From Thermoplasmatota archaeon (GTDB taxonomy: Archaea; Thermoplasmatota; Penumbrarchaeia; Penumbrarchaeales; Penumbrarchaeaceae): a stretch of 8,929 nt of DNA. Under the pieces are notes generated by a model, which was not told where the DNA came from, ran no database searches, and was given only the letters and a program-made list of their open reading frames with translations. Below, piece after piece: positions 1 to 8,500 of the stretch (position 1 is its first letter; each line of letters opens with the position of its first letter). The stretch lies in NCBI GenBank assembly GCA_016929175.1, contig JAFGJI010000278.1, forward strand, positions 1 through 8,929, in the 5' to 3' direction. A program made the position numbers and the translations under genes.

Positions 1-2
1 AA

Positions 3-422
3 AGGATAGCTGAGGGTCTTGAAAGGACCATAGGGACCCTGGACGGGGAGCTGGAAAAGCTCGGAAGAAAGGAGCTGAACACCCCGATCCACGGACAGCT
101 TCTCCTTTTACGGGGCAGAGCTCTCAGGAACCTTGCCCTTATCAGTTCGAACAAGGAAGAATTACTAGGTTACGCCATAGGTTCGGAGACCGAGGCAGTG
201 AACATCTTCAACAGATACAGGTCGGAAACGGGTTCCGCCAGAGCACATTACGAGCTGGCGCTCTCGTATATGGACCTGGCGGAGGTCAGGGACCGGGAGC
301 GCAACATCGATATCGCCATCAGGTCCCTGGACGAGGCCAAGGAGATCATCAACTACGACGATGACCAACTACTGTTCATCAAGATAGAGGAGAAGCTGAA
401 GTTCGCATGGAAGGACTACTGA
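3..422 (+). CDS. TPR-like helical-repeat protein, C-terminal fragment
   Basis: This is the 3' end of a gene that begins before the window. The frame is open from position 3 to a TGA stop at 420-422, giving 139 residues with no stop. The ATG or GTG codons inside are therefore not needed as starts. The visible protein is hydrophilic and strongly helical. It has repeated stretches in the style of tetratricopeptide repeats, with small and aromatic residues spaced as in TPR helices, for example GQLLLLRGRALRNLAL and ARAHYELALSYMDLAEV, followed by an IAIRSLDEAKEII helix. I infer a TPR-type scaffold for protein-protein contacts. No catalytic motif, membrane segment or fused domain is visible in this part. 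The end FAWKDY is followed by a T-rich stretch. The role is unknown and the family call is moderate, because the N-terminal portion is missing. Confidence 0.75.
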   Translation, partial: RIAEGLERTIGTLDGELEKLGRKELNTPIHGQLLLLRGRALRNLALISSNKEELLGYAIGSETEAVNIFNRYRSETGSARAHYELALSYMDLAEVRDRERNIDIAIRSLDEAKEIINYDDDQLLFIKIEEKLKFAWKDY

Positions 423-429
423 CCGCCTC

Positions 430-437
430 TTTTATTT
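430..437 (+). promoter_or_regulatory. Candidate TATA box or T-rich terminator
   Basis: The AT-rich stretch TTTTATTT lies just after the stop of the TPR-like gene, in an otherwise mixed-composition gap of 73 bases. It resembles an archaeal TATA box. With the usual spacing of about 26 bases it would start transcription near 458-462, leaving a short leader that contains the ribosome-binding site of the next gene. The same run could instead be the T-rich terminator of the upstream gene. A second TATA-like run, CTATATG at 461-467, is an alternative box, but it would leave almost no leader before the start at 496. Confidence 0.35.
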
Positions 438-485
438 CAAACAGCATGAGAGCAATGGACCTATATGTCCGGAACCATATCAGGC

Positions 486-492
486 AGGTGAG
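486..492 (+). promoter_or_regulatory. Shine-Dalgarno site of the membrane protein gene
   Basis: AGGTGAG ends three bases before the ATG at 496. It contains GGTGA, complementary to the conserved 3' end of archaeal 16S rRNA. It supports the chosen start of the membrane protein. Confidence 0.65.
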
Positions 493-495
493 TTC

Positions 496-1239
496 ATGTC
501 CGACCTGAACCAGGCGAGGGCGGTCGCGGGTGCTCTGCTGGCACTACTTGCATCCTCCTTCACGGCAGCAGCATTGATCTCGAACGATCTCTATACGGGG
601 AACGCCGAAATGGGGGCGCAGCAGGAGACCGGATGGTGGGATGCCGATGTCCAATACGGATTCTTCAATGGTACCGTTTGGATAGGGGAGAACGACAATC
701 TTTTCGGCATTCCGAACTATACGTTATACGAGATAGAAAACACAGGAAAGGAAGGCAAACTGATAGCCGCCTCCGTCATCCTTATGTCATGCGGGGCAAT
801 TCTTGCCCTGATCACCTCTGTTCTCGGCATGCTCATCTCTTTCAAAAGGGTCTCATGGGTGCTTCCGCTCTTCACAGGCATGCTATCCATCTTCCTGGTA
901 CTCCTTCCCATGATCGCCCTCTACAACGTGGTGCCGGTCAAGGTGGAAGATGATCTGGAGGCACTTGACCCTTCCATATCAGAAGCGATCCCCGAAGACG
1001 AGATGGATAACCTCGAAGGGAACCTCTCTCGGGGGAGTTCCTTCTTCTGGGGCTTCCTTTCGGTCCCCTTTCTCACCGCCGCCCCCATACTCATGGCAGG
1101 AATAAAGAGGGAGAGGGCTCCCTCGAAAGCAGCGCTTATGAGGAATTTTTTCAAAGAAGGGGAGCATGAAAAGGAGACCGCCCACACTCTTCCTGACGAT
1201 GGGACCGTCACGGGAGGGAATATAGACCATCCACCGTGA
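496..1239 (+). CDS. Four-helix integral membrane protein, unknown function
   Basis: I do not recognise the family of this 247-residue protein. It has four hydrophobic segments at about residues 8-28, 89-115, 120-145 and 182-202. TM2 and TM3 are separated only by a short basic turn (SFKRVSW). The positive-inside rule puts that turn and the basic start of the tail (KRERAPSK) in the cytoplasm, so both ends would be inside. The first outside loop (about 29-88) is aromatic and polar, with TGWWDADVQYGFFNGTVW. The second (about 146-181) is very acidic, around VEDDLEALDPSISEAIPEDE. This tetraspan plan superficially resembles claudin/PMP22-type proteins, but I see no diagnostic signature. The tail from 203 is hydrophilic and ends in DHPP. 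The ATG is supported by the GGTGA-type site just upstream. No cleavable signal peptide is evident, and TM1 probably stays as an anchor. Existence as a gene is quite sure; function is unknown. Confidence 0.85.
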   Translation: MSDLNQARAVAGALLALLASSFTAAALISNDLYTGNAEMGAQQETGWWDADVQYGFFNGTVWIGENDNLFGIPNYTLYEIENTGKEGKLIAASVILMSCGAILALITSVLGMLISFKRVSWVLPLFTGMLSIFLVLLPMIALYNVVPVKVEDDLEALDPSISEAIPEDEMDNLEGNLSRGSSFFWGFLSVPFLTAAPILMAGIKRERAPSKAALMRNFFKEGEHEKETAHTLPDDGTVTGGNIDHPP

Positions 1240-1333
1240 TATGGCGCGTTCTCGATCCGGTTCATTCATGGACCATGCATTTGGATCATAAGGGCCGCTC
1301 ACCTCTCCATGGCGGGAGGATCGCCAACGCTGA

Positions 1334-2845
1334 CTACTCTATCGTGAACATCCTGTTGTGCGAGATATATTCCTGGACCATCGAGCGTTTCTCTTCGGAC
1401 CCGCAGTGGATGTTGAGGATGAGCTCGCCCCGGGATACCTGGGATCCCGATCTCTTGTAGAGGTCGATCCCGGAACCGGCGTTCATGGGAGCCCCTGCCA
1501 ACCGGGCTACCTTCTTGAGTACCCGGTTATCGAAATCGGTGATCGATCCTTCCCTCGGCGCTCTGATATCGATCATCGTGGGTGAGGGCTTGAGCATATC
1601 CGGGGTTATCTCCGGGTCGCCCCCCTGTGCTGCGATGATCTGCTGGAACTTGGCAAGGGCCTTCCCGGAAACGAGCGTCTCCCCTGCTATTTCCTCCCCG
1701 TCACCTGGTCTGTGATCGCTGCCGAACCTTTCCCTTCCGAACAGGTCTATGAGCTTGCCTGCGATCCTGACAGCCTTCTCCCTGAGGTCCTCGGGGGCCT
1801 CCGACCGTCCCATGAGCACCTGGAGCACATCCCTTGCCTCAAGGTTCGGCCCTATACCGTTGCCGATCGGCTCGTCCCCGAAGGTGATCTCGACCTCGGA
1901 CCTCATGCCCAGGCGGCCTGCTATCTTCTTCAATTTCTGGGCCATATGGCGGACCTCTCCCAGGGATCGGTATCTGGTCTCCAGTCCCACCGGCATATCT
2001 ATCAGAACGTATCTGGAGCCCATTGCGTACTTCTTGGAGAGTATGGAGGATATGAGGAGACCCTCCGGGTTCGAATCTATCGGTTTCCTTATCTTGATAA
2101 GCCGCGAATCCGCCGGAGCTATTTTCAGCCCCCCTCCCCAGATAAGACACCCGCCGGTCTCCTTTACGATCTTCTGGATCTCCCATTTCTCGAAGGACAC
2201 CTTCGCCATTGTCTCCATTACATCCGCAGTGCCTGCAGGGGACGTTATGGCTCTGGAAGAGGCCTTGGGTATCTTGACCCCCAGGGAGGCTATTATCGGA
2301 ACGACCAGGGGGGATGTCCTGTTCCCCGGGACCCCGCCCGTGCAGTGCTTGTCCGCAACGATCTCGTCATCCCACTCGAGGCGGTCCCCTGACTGCGCAA
2401 GATACCTTGTAAGGTTGTAAAGCTCCGTCATTGAGAGGTCCTGCATTGTACAGCTCGTCACGAAGCAGGACATTTCGACCTCTGTAAGGGAATCATTGAC
2501 TATGTCACCAACTATCTCCCCGATCTGGTCGGCAGAAAGCTCGGCTCCGTTCATCCTCTCGATTATGTGTCCCACGGATGCGGGTTTCTGGATGGGTCTG
2601 ACCATCACCGTGCAGTCTTCACGTATACCCATCTCATCCGCAAGCTCCTTGCAGAGACCCACCCTGTCCCTGAGGGAGGACCAGAACTGAACGGCTGCCG
2701 TATGGATGGAGCCGATGTTACTGGTCTCGATCACCTCGACCCGGTCCATCGGATGAAGGTCCAGGTCCCTGGCAATTCCCTCGGGGAAGAATGTTATCTT
2801 CTCACCTCCCGTGGAGATATCTACCCTTTCGCATCTCAGTTCCAT
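1334..2845 (-). CDS. deoA: AMP phosphorylase (archaeal thymidine phosphorylase family)
   Basis: The enzyme splits AMP (also CMP and UMP in studied archaea) with phosphate to give the free base and ribose-1,5-bisphosphate. In many archaea the latter passes through an isomerase to type III RuBisCO. Those partner genes are not in this window. The protein has a small N-terminal domain (about 1-85), typical of the archaeal enzymes and absent from bacterial thymidine phosphorylase. The helical and alpha/beta phosphorylase core and the C-terminal PYNP-type domain follow. Family motifs seen are KHCTGGVPGNRT (about 166-177, phosphate binding) and SSRAITSPAGTADVME (about 196-211, the family signature). 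I chose the ATG at 2845 because it gives MELRCERVDIS, aligned with the usual N-terminus, and exactly 503 residues as in characterised archaeal enzymes. An in-frame ATG at 2896 would add 17 unconserved residues. The Cys in KHCTGGV, where relatives often have Ser, is a mild variation. The gene ends convergently with the membrane protein gene. Confidence 0.93.
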   Translation of the reverse strand: MELRCERVDISTGGEKITFFPEGIARDLDLHPMDRVEVIETSNIGSIHTAAVQFWSSLRDRVGLCKELADEMGIREDCTVMVRPIQKPASVGHIIERMNGAELSADQIGEIVGDIVNDSLTEVEMSCFVTSCTMQDLSMTELYNLTRYLAQSGDRLEWDDEIVADKHCTGGVPGNRTSPLVVPIIASLGVKIPKASSRAITSPAGTADVMETMAKVSFEKWEIQKIVKETGGCLIWGGGLKIAPADSRLIKIRKPIDSNPEGLLISSILSKKYAMGSRYVLIDMPVGLETRYRSLGEVRHMAQKLKKIAGRLGMRSEVEITFGDEPIGNGIGPNLEARDVLQVLMGRSEAPEDLREKAVRIAGKLIDLFGRERFGSDHRPGDGEEIAGETLVSGKALAKFQQIIAAQGGDPEITPDMLKPSPTMIDIRAPREGSITDFDNRVLKKVARLAGAPMNAGSGIDLYKRSGSQVSRGELILNIHCGSEEKRSMVQEYISHNRMFTIE

Positions 2846-2872
2846 GGATATCGGTTGATGAAGCCCGCTTCG

Positions 2873-2880
2873 GATAATTA
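2873..2880 (-). promoter_or_regulatory. Candidate TATA box for the AMP phosphorylase gene
   Basis: TAATTATC (read on the minus strand) is the most AT-rich stretch in the 122-base gap between iorB and the AMP phosphorylase gene. Its centre is about 31 bases upstream of the ATG at 2845. Transcription would start around 2850, giving a nearly leaderless mRNA. That fits the absence of any Shine-Dalgarno sequence before this ATG. It also argues against the longer start at 2896, which would lie upstream of the box. Confidence 0.45.
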
Positions 2881-2967
2881 GGTGTTTTCCACCCATTCTC
2901 GGGGAAGGACAGAGGTGTTCTTGGGGGTTAGGGACCTGAAGGCCGGTGCATTACACTGACGTCAAGA

Positions 2968-3582
2968 TCAGGACCCGGTCTGACAGGCCCTCTTCTGCTC
3001 CCATTCCTGGAAGGCCTTCTCCCCGAGTTCGAATGCCTTGATGTTCCTGTCGATGGTATGGGGCGGAACACGTGACTTGATGGCCTCGAGAAGGACCTCC
3101 CTGCGTATCGGGAGCTCCCTGGATGCCGATAGCGTACCGAGCATTACCACGTTGGTCATCACCACATTTCCCGCTTTCAACGCGAGATGGGTGGCCGGAA
3201 CATCGACAAGGTCCTGGGTCTCCTGTATCTGTTCGATGACCCTGCAGAGGTCCGGATACCTGGAAAGGCCCAGATGTGCATCAACGCCGACGTAGGGGTC
3301 GTTGTTGATGATCACCTTGGCCCCCCTCTTCAGGAACTTCATCTGTCTTATGGCCTCCAGTGGTTCGAAGGAGAGCATCATATCCGCCATGCGTTGGGGT
3401 ATGAGAACGCCCTTGGCGTCCGGTCCAAGCCGAAGGTGGGAGACAACGGTACCCCCTCTCATCGCAAGGCCGTGCACCTCGCCCACCCTGACGTCTATAC
3501 CCTCCATAAGGGCTGCCTCGGCAATTATCCTTGTGGTGAGAACGACACCGTTCCCACCGACCCCGCTCAGTATGATGTTCAC
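2968..3582 (-). CDS. iorB: Indolepyruvate:ferredoxin oxidoreductase, beta subunit
   Basis: IorB is the small subunit of the cytoplasmic enzyme that oxidatively decarboxylates indolepyruvate, phenylpyruvate and similar aryl pyruvates to aryl-acetyl-CoA, reducing ferredoxin. The 204 residues match the usual length for the subunit and form a single domain of the pyruvate-ferredoxin oxidoreductase gamma type. Visible marks are the N-terminal glycine-rich ILSGVGGNGVVLTTRIIAEAA and EVHGLAMRGGTVVSHLRLG (about 35-53), the family's HG-x-x-x-RGG-x-VxSH block. The start is GTG at 3582-3580, overlapping the iorA stop as GTGA. A near-perfect ribosome-binding site inside the end of iorA confirms it. The overlap implies translational coupling and equal expression with the alpha subunit. 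The protein ends in KRACQTGS, and no iron-sulphur motif is expected or seen in this subunit. Confidence 0.95.
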   Translation of the reverse strand: MNIILSGVGGNGVVLTTRIIAEAALMEGIDVRVGEVHGLAMRGGTVVSHLRLGPDAKGVLIPQRMADMMLSFEPLEAIRQMKFLKRGAKVIINNDPYVGVDAHLGLSRYPDLCRVIEQIQETQDLVDVPATHLALKAGNVVMTNVVMLGTLSASRELPIRREVLLEAIKSRVPPHTIDRNIKAFELGEKAFQEWEQKRACQTGS

Positions 3583-5543
3583 GATTTCACCTCCCTGTGT
3601 TTTACCGAAATACCAAGAGCATCATCCGGTTTCCCGGGTACCGAGATCGCACCGAATGGGCATGTCTCCACGCAGAGCCCGCAGCCGTTGCAGTGAGGCA
3701 GTATCTCCAGATGGGGTTTAGGCTCGTTGCTCCATCCAAAGGCGGGACATCCTATCTTCTTCATGCAGGCCTTGCACCCGATGCATTTTTCCAGGTCCAC
3801 CTCTGCCCTGTACATCTCCATCTTCCTCTTTCTTATGTTCCTCTCCACCACCAGGGCGCAGGGGGCTCGTGAGATTATCACGGACGGACCCGGCTGGTCG
3901 ATCTCTTCCATGACAGCTTCTATCAGCTTCTTGGTATCGAAGGCGCTTATCACCTGTACCCGCTCCACTCCGCAAGCCTGGACTATCTTCTTGAGATTGG
4001 CAAATCCGGTACTTTCCCCCATGAGGTTGATGCCCGTTCCAGGGTTCATCTGGTGCCCTGTCATGGCTGTGATGGAGTTGTCGAAGATCAGGGAAACGAT
4101 GTTGGAGCGGTTGTGGACCGCGTTCAGCAGTGAAGGTATACCCGAATGATAGAAGGTCCCGTCCCCTATAACCGAAAGAACGGGCTCGTTGGTGCCGGAA
4201 TGGGAGATCCCCGAGGCCATTGCAATTGACGCACCCATGCAGATGCATGAATCTATACCCTCCAGGGGTTCATATGCCCCCTGGTTATAGCACCCCCGAT
4301 CTCCCATGATGGAGCCCCCTCTGCCCTTTCTCCTGAGAGCTTCCCTGATCGAGTAATAGCTGGACCTGTGGGGGCAGCCCGCACACAGAGCGGGGACCCT
4401 CTGGCTGACGAGCTCCTTCTCGGCCTTCAGATAGGCCTCTGTGAGATCCTCCCTGAACTTGATACCGAAGAGCTTCTCCATGGCATCACCCACGATGTCC
4501 GGATTGAGCTCACCGGACATCGGGATGAGACCTTCGTCCTTTCCCATTATCCTCACGTTGAGCCTCTTTCTCTGGGCGAGGGCACGGGTCAGAAGCTCTG
4601 TAACGCCGTCGTTCTCCTCAACGATGAGAACCTGGTCCATCTCCCTCAGGAACTCGGTTATCAGGTTCTCGGGAAGAGGATATGTGGTGGCAAGCTTCAG
4701 GACCTTTGCGTTGACCTTCGTTACCTCGAGAACCTCCTGAACATAGGGAAAGGTCATCCCCGATGCGATGATCCCGAAGGTATTGTACACCTTCCCTGGA
4801 TCGACCATCATCCCGTTCTGGAAATTGAAGGAACGGTTCCAGGGATTCGTATCCGCTATGCTCCTTGCCCTTATGATCTTCTCGTTGAGAAGTTTCTGTC
4901 TCGGTCGTGAATAGGTGGAGATCATCACGAACCTCTTTGGGTCCCGAACGAATTTTCCGTTCCTTTTTGGTCTGCGGACCTCTCCGAACTCCACCGGGAA
5001 TGATGAATGGCAGATCCTCGGGGTGATCCTCAGAAAGACAGGGAGTTCGAGCTCCTCCGAAAGTTCGAAGGCATATCTTGCCATGTCCTTTGCCTCCTGT
5101 CCGTCCATCGGCTCGAGGACCGGGACCTTGGCAAGCATTCCAAAGAACCTTGTGTCCTCGGCGTTCTGCGAGGAAAACTGCTGAGGATCATCCGCGGTCA
5201 CGATCACGAGACCGGCGCGCACCCCGGTCACCGATATCACGGTAAGGGGGTCGGCAATGAGGTTCACACCGAGCATCTTGGTGGCCATCAGGGACCGGAC
5301 CCCGGCCATAGCGGCTCCTGCAGCGACCTCGAAGGCAACAGCCTCGTTCACCGAGAGTTCTGCATGGAAGCCGAGTTCGGGTGCAACCTCTCCCAGCTTC
5401 TCCATGATCGTGGTGGCCGGGGTCCCGGGATATGCAGTCGCTACAACCACACCCGCTTCCAGGCATCCCCTGGCGATTGCTTCGTTACCTGTGAGCAGGA
5501 CCTTCTCTCCTGCCCCTCCGAGTATCCTGTTCTTCTTTTCCAT
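3579..5543 (-). CDS. iorA: Indolepyruvate:ferredoxin oxidoreductase, alpha subunit
   Basis: IorA is the catalytic, thiamine-diphosphate and iron-sulphur subunit of aryl-pyruvate:ferredoxin oxidoreductase, paired with IorB. From the chosen start it has 654 residues. The N-terminal pyrimidine-binding part opens with VLLTGNEAIARGCLEAGV and TAYPGTPAT. The PALCAGCPHRSSYY motif lies near 384-396. The TPP/Mg site is GDGTFYHSG (from about 460) with Asn in FDNSITAMTGHQ (about 488-499). The C-terminus carries two 4Fe-4S ferredoxin motifs: CIGCKACMKKIGCP (from about 587) and CNGCGLCVETCP (from about 618). All expected cysteines are present. The start is uncertain: in-frame ATGs lie at 5579, 5567, 5555 and 5543, none with a convincing ribosome-binding site. 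I took 5543 because it sits closest to the conserved N-terminus; 5579 would leave only 5 bases after the megaenzyme stop. The gene overlaps iorB by 4 bases. Ior proper is preferred over generic 2-oxoacid oxidoreductases because of the fused alpha-type architecture. Confidence 0.96.
   Translation of the reverse strand: MEKKNRILGGAGEKVLLTGNEAIARGCLEAGVVVATAYPGTPATTIMEKLGEVAPELGFHAELSVNEAVAFEVAAGAAMAGVRSLMATKMLGVNLIADPLTVISVTGVRAGLVIVTADDPQQFSSQNAEDTRFFGMLAKVPVLEPMDGQEAKDMARYAFELSEELELPVFLRITPRICHSSFPVEFGEVRRPKRNGKFVRDPKRFVMISTYSRPRQKLLNEKIIRARSIADTNPWNRSFNFQNGMMVDPGKVYNTFGIIASGMTFPYVQEVLEVTKVNAKVLKLATTYPLPENLITEFLREMDQVLIVEENDGVTELLTRALAQRKRLNVRIMGKDEGLIPMSGELNPDIVGDAMEKLFGIKFREDLTEAYLKAEKELVSQRVPALCAGCPHRSSYYSIREALRRKGRGGSIMGDRGCYNQGAYEPLEGIDSCICMGASIAMASGISHSGTNEPVLSVIGDGTFYHSGIPSLLNAVHNRSNIVSLIFDNSITAMTGHQMNPGTGINLMGESTGFANLKKIVQACGVERVQVISAFDTKKLIEAVMEEIDQPGPSVIISRAPCALVVERNIRKRKMEMYRAEVDLEKCIGCKACMKKIGCPAFGWSNEPKPHLEILPHCNGCGLCVETCPFGAISVPGKPDDALGISVKHREVKS
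3587..3594 (-). promoter_or_regulatory. Strong Shine-Dalgarno site of iorB inside iorA
   Basis: GGAGGTGA on the minus strand lies within the last codons of iorA and ends four bases before the GTG start of iorB. It matches the archaeal anti-Shine-Dalgarno sequence over eight bases. It fixes the GTG start and explains efficient re-initiation at the 4-base gene overlap. Confidence 0.85.
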
Positions 5544-5584
5544 GGCAATCCACATCCGAACTTTCATTTTTTTGATCATCCGAC

Positions 5585-8500
5585 CTATACACAAACGGTC
5601 AATACATAGGCTGAAGGCACATGCGCCCGGACCATGTACTCGTCATCATCATGCTTCAACAACACCTCGAAGGACATACCGCCCTTATTGGGCAGTCTCG
5701 ACACATCGGTGCAAATGACGGACCTGAGGTCCACAGAGAGCCCCAGTCCTTTCCTCTTGAGATAGGATTCCTTGGCGGAAAAGAAGAGGGTCTGCATCAT
5801 GTTCTCGCCTATCTCGTATTCACGGCATTTCTTTTCCATGAGCTCCGCCTCGCTGCCCGTGAAAGCCTCTTCAACAAAGGATATGTCCCGATGCTCGGCA
5901 AGTTCGATATCCATACCGTGGGCCGTGTCCCCCACGGAACAGACCGCCCATCGGTGGGAGTGTGAGATGGATATCTCTATCCTATCTCCTTCGATCATCG
6001 CATAAGGTTTTCCGCTCTCCTCGGTCATTATCCTTATGGACCTCACGGGGACGACCTTGTATCTGGTCGTGGCCAGATACCATGACACGGCGGTCTTTGC
6101 AGCGACCCTGCCCATTGTGTGTTCCCGTCTCCTCTTGAATGTCATCTTCCCGCTGGCCATGCCCTTCCATTCTTCCTCGTCGAAGTACCTTGCATACCCC
6201 TCGATATCTTCAGCAACGGCATCAAGGTCTATGCGGAACACCCTGACCGCATCGTTGGGGGAAATGAACTCCTCGAAAACCACGGAATGGTCACCTTTCA
6301 GTTCCCCGTCGTATGGCATCATGGATTTTAGCTCGTAGTCCCTGAAGGAGAAGGTTATCTTGCCGTTCTGGTCGATGAAATCCACGTCGAACTTGAAAGT
6401 ATTGTCCTCCCTCCCTTCGAACCTGACCCATGCGATCCCTTCGTCGGCGGTGTGTACATCCGTGTAATACTCGATGGACCCCACCCTTGTCGGAAGGGCC
6501 ATGAGCTTGAAACGGTCGAGGACGTAAGCGCCCGCTGTCTGGAACCCGCATTCCGTCTGCATCGGGGCAGTGAGAAGGTCACCGTTGGTCCATCCGGTCC
6601 CCGGATCCATGAGGTCTTCAGGAACAGGGTGGTAAACCCCGATGAGCTCACCATCCTTGAGCACCTCCATCCCCTCCATCGCCTGGAACCTCTCTCCATG
6701 GAACAGGTGGTTGTATATCTCCTGACGGAGCACCTGGGCCAGCACGTGTCTTGGTCTTATCGGGTGGCCCGACACTTCCTGGAACTCTCTTGACCTTGAC
6801 CCCATCAGAACGCTTCCGCTGTAATGCTCCACCTTGACCTCGTTATCTGTCTTTTTGGACCTCAGGATGGAATAGACCCTGATGTTCACCAGATTTTTCC
6901 CCTCCTCATCCGGGATGATGGATCCCTCTATGTAAAGTTCAAGGGTCGTCTTCACATTGACGGCTTTCTTGAATTGGATGTCACGAAGCTCGACAACCTC
7001 CATCTCGGGACGCATCAGGGCTGCGGTCTCGGCAAAAAGCTCCATGCCCATTACCCCCGGGAGCACCATGGTCCCTCTTATGGAATGGTCTGGGAGGAAG
7101 CGCTCCCTTATGCCGTCCAGGGACCTTCTTACAAGTATCCGGTCCCCTGAATTCTCAATTATCTCGTCAATGAGAGGGGCCGGTCCGCGAGGATCGGTCC
7201 CCGCCTCTTGTTTTTCGGGCGCAGTTACTTCCTCCGTTGATGGAGGGTGAATTCCCTCGGACCATTTGAGCACATCACCTTTATCCATCGGGCCTAGTGA
7301 ACCGGAGTAGTAGACCTCCCGCTCATTCCCGCGCATGATCTCCGAGATGGCATATTCCACGCCATCATCGACAGGAATGAACGTTATACCTCCCATCTCG
7401 AGCAGCGTCTTGACCGCCCCCCTGCTTGCCATTCCCACACCGGCCCAGGCAGACCACCCGACGGCCCTGAACCTGCATTCGGGGTGGTATTGATGAATAA
7501 CTCCTCTCAGCTTTGCCAGAAGGTCGTTGGCACTGCTGTAATCGACCTGGCCTGCATTACCGAACCTGCCAGCAACCGAAGTGAAGGTCAGGAAGAACCT
7601 GATAGGGTGGTTCTTGACGGCATCGAGGATGGCCTTTGCTCCCCGAACCTTGATATCGAACACACGGTCGAAATCCTCCTCCTTCTTGGACATGAGCGCT
7701 TTGGACTGGTCGATGCCTGCCGCATGGATGATGCCGTCGAAGGGACCGTTCTCCTTCGCTATCCTTGCGATCGAGGCCAGGTCCCTGATATCCGACTGGT
7801 GGTAGTGAGGTTCACAGCCCATCGATCTCAACTCGTTCATGAGTTGGAAAACCCCTATGCTGCGTGTGATCCTTGAGAACTCCCTTTCAAGGATGACCGG
7901 TGTGAACTTCCCGCCTTCCTCGAGGAGGGATCGTTTGATCTCCTCCTTCTTCTGCGATAGTCCTTCTTCGTCAAGGGCTGCAAGCTTCTCTGTATCCGGT
8001 AGAAGCTCTGCAATATCGATGATGTGGAATTTCAGTCTCGCCCTTTTTGCAAGGCCTCTCATTATCTCGGCCGTGATACCTCCACCCCCCCCGGAAACGA
8101 GGATGGACATGCCATCATGGAGTTCGAGGTCAGCTTTGGATGGGGGCATAACCATCCTCATCGCAGGCAGGTATCTCTTCTCTCCATCACATCCCGCCTC
8201 GAGAGGATGTTCCCCGTGGGACACTTCTGCGGCGAGAAGTTCGACAGCCCTGTCCGTCCCCATGGAGCGGTCAACGTCGAATGAGATGACATCGGCGTCG
8301 GGATATTCCCTTCCAATGGCCTTGGTGAAGCCGGAAACGGCTCCATTGAAAGGATTGACGTCCCTGTCCAGTCCGAACCTTCCACCCATGGCCGTTATAG
8401 AGTAGAGGAATCCGCCCTCTTTCAGGTTCTTTCCCATAGCCTTGCATACACGGAAAAGTAGCTTTGCGGTCGTTTCTGCAGAAGTATCCCAGTCGGCAGG

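Noticed and set aside
198..422. Short stand-alone gene starting at 198
   Set aside because: The same frame is open back to the window start, and the upstream residues continue the helical-repeat character, so this is the tail of a longer gene.
1240..1333. Possible bidirectional terminator in the convergent gap
   Set aside because: There is no T-run on either strand. The only inverted repeat (CATGG-A-CCATG at 1267-1277) is too short to claim.
1712..2420. Two long plus-strand open frames (about 223-226 codons) opposite the AMP phosphorylase gene
   Set aside because: They lie wholly antisense to a gene with clear family motifs, have no recognisable domains, and their proteins are low-complexity mirror products of the coding strand.
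5007..5609. Plus-strand open frame of 200 codons opposite iorA
   Set aside because: It is antisense to conserved iorA sequence and rich in His, Gly and Arg in the manner of shadow frames. No ribosome-binding site or motif supports it.
7839..8405. Plus-strand open frame of 188 codons opposite the ketoreductase
   Set aside because: It is a Ser/Pro-rich shadow of the reverse frame of a conserved domain and has no independent support.
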